NCBI GenBank assembly: GCA_020445945.1
Contig: JAGRFQ010000013.1
Location: forward strand, 1-51,954
Direction of reading: 5' to 3'
DNA: 51,954 bases
Origin: Rhodocyclaceae bacterium
GTDB lineage: Bacteria; Pseudomonadota; Gammaproteobacteria; Burkholderiales; Rhodocyclaceae
Shown in pieces: positions 49,613 to 51,954 of this stretch. How positions within the stretch are numbered: the stretch's first letter is position 1; the number at the start of each line of letters is the position of its first letter. The notes below the pieces were generated by a model. The model searched no databases. It saw nothing but the letters and a program-made list of their open reading frames with translations, and was not told the origin of the DNA. Both the position numbers and the translations under genes were made by a program.

Positions 49613-50863
49613 ATGCCGTTAGGTTTCTACATCATCATGGCGGCCCAGTTTTTTTCCGCGCTGGCCGACAACGCGCTGCTGATCGCCTCGATCGCCCTGC
49701 TGCGCGACATGCAGGCGCCGCAGGAATACGAGCCGCTGCTCAAGCTGTTCTTCACCGTCTCGTACGTCGCACTGGCCGCCTTTGTCGGCGCTTACGCTGA
49801 TTCGATGCCCAAGTGGCGGGTAATGCTGATCGCCAACACGATCAAGATCGGCGGCTGCGCGATGATGCTGCTCGGCGCCCATCCGCTGTTCGCCTACGCC
49901 GTGGTCGGGCTCGGTGCGGCGGCCTACTCGCCGGCCAAATACGGCATCCTCACCGAATATCTGCCGCACCGTCAGCTGGTAGTGGCCAACGGCTGGATCG
50001 AGGGGCTGACCGTAGGCGCGATCATTCTCGGCACGGTGATGGGCGGCGCACTGATCCGCCCCGACGTGGGCGAAGCGCTGATGCGCCTCAGCCTGCCGGG
50101 CATCGACACCACCTTCGCGATGTCCTTGCTCGTCATCGGCCTGCTCTACGTGCTGGCCGCCTTCTTCAACTTCTTCATCCCCGACACCGGCGTCGACCAC
50201 AAGCCGCTCAAGAACAACCCGCTGTATCTGCTGCACGACTTCAACCACTGCCTCAAACTGCTGTGGCGCGACAAGCTCGGCCAGATCTCGCTGGCGGTGA
50301 CCACGCTGTTCTGGGGCGCCGGCGCCACGCTCCAGTTCATCGTCATCAAATGGGCCGAGCACGCGCTGGGGCTGGAGCTGTCTCAAGCCTCGATGCTGCA
50401 GGGCGTGGTCGCCATCGGCATCGCGCTCGGTGCGGTGCTGGCCGCGCGCTATGTCACCCTGCGCAAATCGCTGAAAGTCATCCCGCTGGGCATCGCGATG
50501 GGCCTCACCGTGCTGGTCATGACCCTGGTCCACGACAAAGCCATCGCCATGGTGCTGATGGTCGTCATCGGCGCGCTGGCCGGCTTCTTTGTGGTGCCGA
50601 TGAACGCCCTGCTGCAGCATCGCGGCCACATCCTGATGGGCGCCGGGCACTCGATCGCGGTGCAGAACTTCAACGAAAACCTGTCGATCCTGATCATGAC
50701 CGGGCTCTACGCCCTGCTCATCATGTGGGGCCTGTCGATCAACACCGTGATCGTCCTGTTCGGCCTGTTCGTCGCCGCCACCATGCTGCTGGTGCAAAAA
50801 GTGCACAACCTCAACCAGGCCCAGTTCGACAACGTCGCCCTGCTCGACGACTCGCGCCACTAA
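49613..50863 (+). CDS. lplT: Lysophospholipid transporter LplT-type (MFS)
   Basis: A 416-residue major-facilitator protein with about 12 helices. The N-terminus GFYIIMAAQFFSALADNALLIASIALL and the segment GAAAYSPAKYGILTEYLPHRQLVVANGWIEG match LplT, which flips lysophosphatidylethanolamine and related lipids inward for reacylation by Aas. The C-terminal half has MNALLQHRGHILMGAGHSIAVQNFNEN. No aas-like gene follows here, so the acyltransferase must be elsewhere. It is divergent from a LysR gene. Confidence 0.9.
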   Translation: MPLGFYIIMAAQFFSALADNALLIASIALLRDMQAPQEYEPLLKLFFTVSYVALAAFVGAYADSMPKWRVMLIANTIKIGGCAMMLLGAHPLFAYAVVGLGAAAYSPAKYGILTEYLPHRQLVVANGWIEGLTVGAIILGTVMGGALIRPDVGEALMRLSLPGIDTTFAMSLLVIGLLYVLAAFFNFFIPDTGVDHKPLKNNPLYLLHDFNHCLKLLWRDKLGQISLAVTTLFWGAGATLQFIVIKWAEHALGLELSQASMLQGVVAIGIALGAVLAARYVTLRKSLKVIPLGIAMGLTVLVMTLVHDKAIAMVLMVVIGALAGFFVVPMNALLQHRGHILMGAGHSIAVQNFNENLSILIMTGLYALLIMWGLSINTVIVLFGLFVAATMLLVQKVHNLNQAQFDNVALLDDSRH

Positions 50864-50869
50864 GCCCGA

Positions 50870-51367
50870 TTAGAGAATCACCGGCCGGTTGGGCAACTCG
50901 TCCGGATTGTCGTCCGTTTTGGGGAAGTGGGTGGCAATCAGCGCGCCGATCTCATCGACCGCGCTCGCGCAGCCGGCGGCATACTCGCCAGCGCGAAAGC
51001 GCGCCTCCAGCGCACGGCAGATTTGCGCCCAGCGCGCCGCCGGCACATGCCGCGCGATCCCCCGGTCGGCCACGATTTCGACCGCGTGGTCGGCGTACTG
51101 GATGTACACCAGCACGCCGGTATTCTCCTCGGTGTCCCAGATGCCCAGCGCGGCAAAGGCGTCGAGCGCGCGCTGGCGCGGGGTCACGCCCTGCCACAGC
51201 GCGCTCAGCGCCAGCCCGCCTTCGATGGCGATGCCGATCTCGCCGCGATGGCCGGATTCGGAAGCGCGAATCGACGCTTCGATCCGCGCCAGCATCGCCT
51301 CGGGAAAACGCCGTTTCACCTGCCAGCCCGGCAGCGCCAGATGGCGCAGCATGCGTTTGAACTCCAT
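50870..51367 (-). CDS. TPM-domain (YgcG/Psb32-like) cytoplasmic protein
   Basis: A 165-residue TPM-domain protein lacking a signal peptide. Motifs: GEIGIAIEGGLALSALWQG, RQRALDAFAALGIWDTEENTGVLVYIQYADHAVEIVADRGI, then the helical WAQICRALEARFRAGEYAAGCASAVDEIGALI. Its ATG at 51367 overlaps the last base of the upstream TPM gene's stop codon. It converges with the lplT-like gene 6 nt away. Paired TPM genes of this kind often follow a LemA gene; function of the domain is uncertain (repair or quality control at membranes). Confidence 0.88.
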   Translation of the reverse strand: MEFKRMLRHLALPGWQVKRRFPEAMLARIEASIRASESGHRGEIGIAIEGGLALSALWQGVTPRQRALDAFAALGIWDTEENTGVLVYIQYADHAVEIVADRGIARHVPAARWAQICRALEARFRAGEYAAGCASAVDEIGALIATHFPKTDDNPDELPNRPVIL

Positions 51368-51954
51368 CACCAGCCTCCCGACGCACCGCCGCCGCTGAAC
51401 CCGCCGCCTCCGCCGCCAAAACCACCGCCGCCGGACGACCACCCGCCGCCACGGCTACCGAAGCCGCCGCCGTGCCCCGAGCCGGTGGTCCACGGCCCGC
51501 CGCCCCGCCCGCTGCCGATCATCAGCACCGCCAGTCCGGCCACCAGCGCGCCGAGCCCGCCCAGCGCCAGCGCGCCGGTCTGCACAAACCACAGCGCGCC
51601 GCCCGCCGCCGCGCCGGCACCGGCGCCGAACAGCCGGCCGAACATGGCGCGCAGGATCGGCGCCGCGAAAAAAGCGATGAAGACGGTCTGCACCAGCAGA
51701 TCGCCGATGTCGGCAGCGCGTTCTCCGCGGCCGGCCTGCGGCGCGGGCAGCGGCTCGCCGTCGATGCGCGCGACGATCGCGTCGACCCCCAGCCGCAGGC
51801 CGTCGGCAAAACGCCCGGCGCGAAAGGCGGGCGTGATCTGCTCGGTGATGATGCGTTTGGCGATGGCGTCGGGAATCGCCCCTTCCAGCCCTCGCCCGAC
51901 CTCGATGCGCAGCTTGCGGTCGTTTTTGGCGACCAGCAGCAACACGCCGTCGTC
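51367..51954 (-). CDS. TPM-domain membrane protein with Gly/Ser-rich tail (5' end beyond window)
   Basis: The visible 195 residues start inside the TPM domain (DDGVLLLVAKNDRKLRIEVGRGLEG, then ITPAFRAGRFADGLRLGVDAI), followed by two membrane segments (about 83-101 and 115-140) and a long Gly/Ser/Trp-rich tail with repeated GGG-F/W-S ending in GASGGW. This is the YgcG-type architecture; the signal peptide and domain start lie outside the window. It is coupled to the second TPM gene by a one-base overlap of stop and start. Confidence 0.88.
   Translation of the reverse strand, partial: DDGVLLLVAKNDRKLRIEVGRGLEGAIPDAIAKRIITEQITPAFRAGRFADGLRLGVDAIVARIDGEPLPAPQAGRGERAADIGDLLVQTVFIAFFAAPILRAMFGRLFGAGAGAAAGGALWFVQTGALALGGLGALVAGLAVLMIGSGRGGGPWTTGSGHGGGFGSRGGGWSSGGGGFGGGGGGFSGGGASGGW

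Overview
The window is chromosomal DNA from a high-G+C betaproteobacterium, most likely Rhodocyclales (Zoogloea, Azoarcus, Thauera or Denitromonas-like). This is inferred from strong G/C third-position use, the betaproteobacterial order rimP-nusA-infB-rbfA-truB-rpsO-pnp, a glycine riboswitch ahead of gcvT-gcvH-gcvP, a FinR/Fpr-type pair, and PEP-CTERM (exosortase-sorted) proteins. No rRNA or species marker is present, so the placement is an inference.

Layout. (1) 1-8686, plus strand: the 3' end of a contractile-injection-system or phage-tail-like operon. It holds the tail of an unknown gene, a large baseplate assembly protein, a tail protein with a beta-helix-like C-terminus, a 1055-residue DUF6519/right-handed beta-helix protein, and a small LysM-like protein. 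Sheath, tube and ATPase genes would lie upstream, outside the window. (2) 8687-11364: palindromic repeats bracket an obviously AT-richer accessory island. Its minus-strand genes are an unknown two-TM protein, a doubtful 74-residue ORF containing a palindromic repeat, a PEP-CTERM-like protein and a TRADD-N-associated two-TM membrane protein. (3) 11365-19763: an ion-transport and stress block. An SLC13/RCK permease is divergent from a P-type cation ATPase, a DUF2062 protein, a Kef-type antiporter and a tandem universal stress protein; a convergent cyclic-nucleotide-binding protein closes the block. An FNR/Anr-like site precedes the ATPase.

(4) 19906-20891: a Pro-Arg-His tRNA operon with its promoter and terminator, then dksA. 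(5) 20906-29720, minus strand: the transcription/translation operon rimP-nusA-infB-rbfA-truB-rpsO-pnp, with a consensus promoter and a leader terminator ahead of rimP, and an internal promoter and terminator around rpsO. (6) 29718-36640, minus strand: rluB, scpB, scpA, trpS, an M50 protease, a YciO/Sua5-type protein, a PHP phosphatase and an alpha/beta hydrolase, tightly packed. (7) 36653-41448: promoter, tandem glycine riboswitch with terminator, then gcvT, gcvH and single-chain gcvP. (8) 41466-51954: a membrane diguanylate cyclase, a LysR regulator divergent from ferredoxin-NADP reductase, a frameshifted PEP-CTERM-like gene, a LysR gene upstream of radA, an LplT-type transporter, and two TPM-domain proteins running off the window edge.

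Most of the window is conserved core genome. The accessory content is the injection-system operon and the adjacent AT-rich island. These two are the best places to look for new biology; the island's membrane genes are the least explained part.
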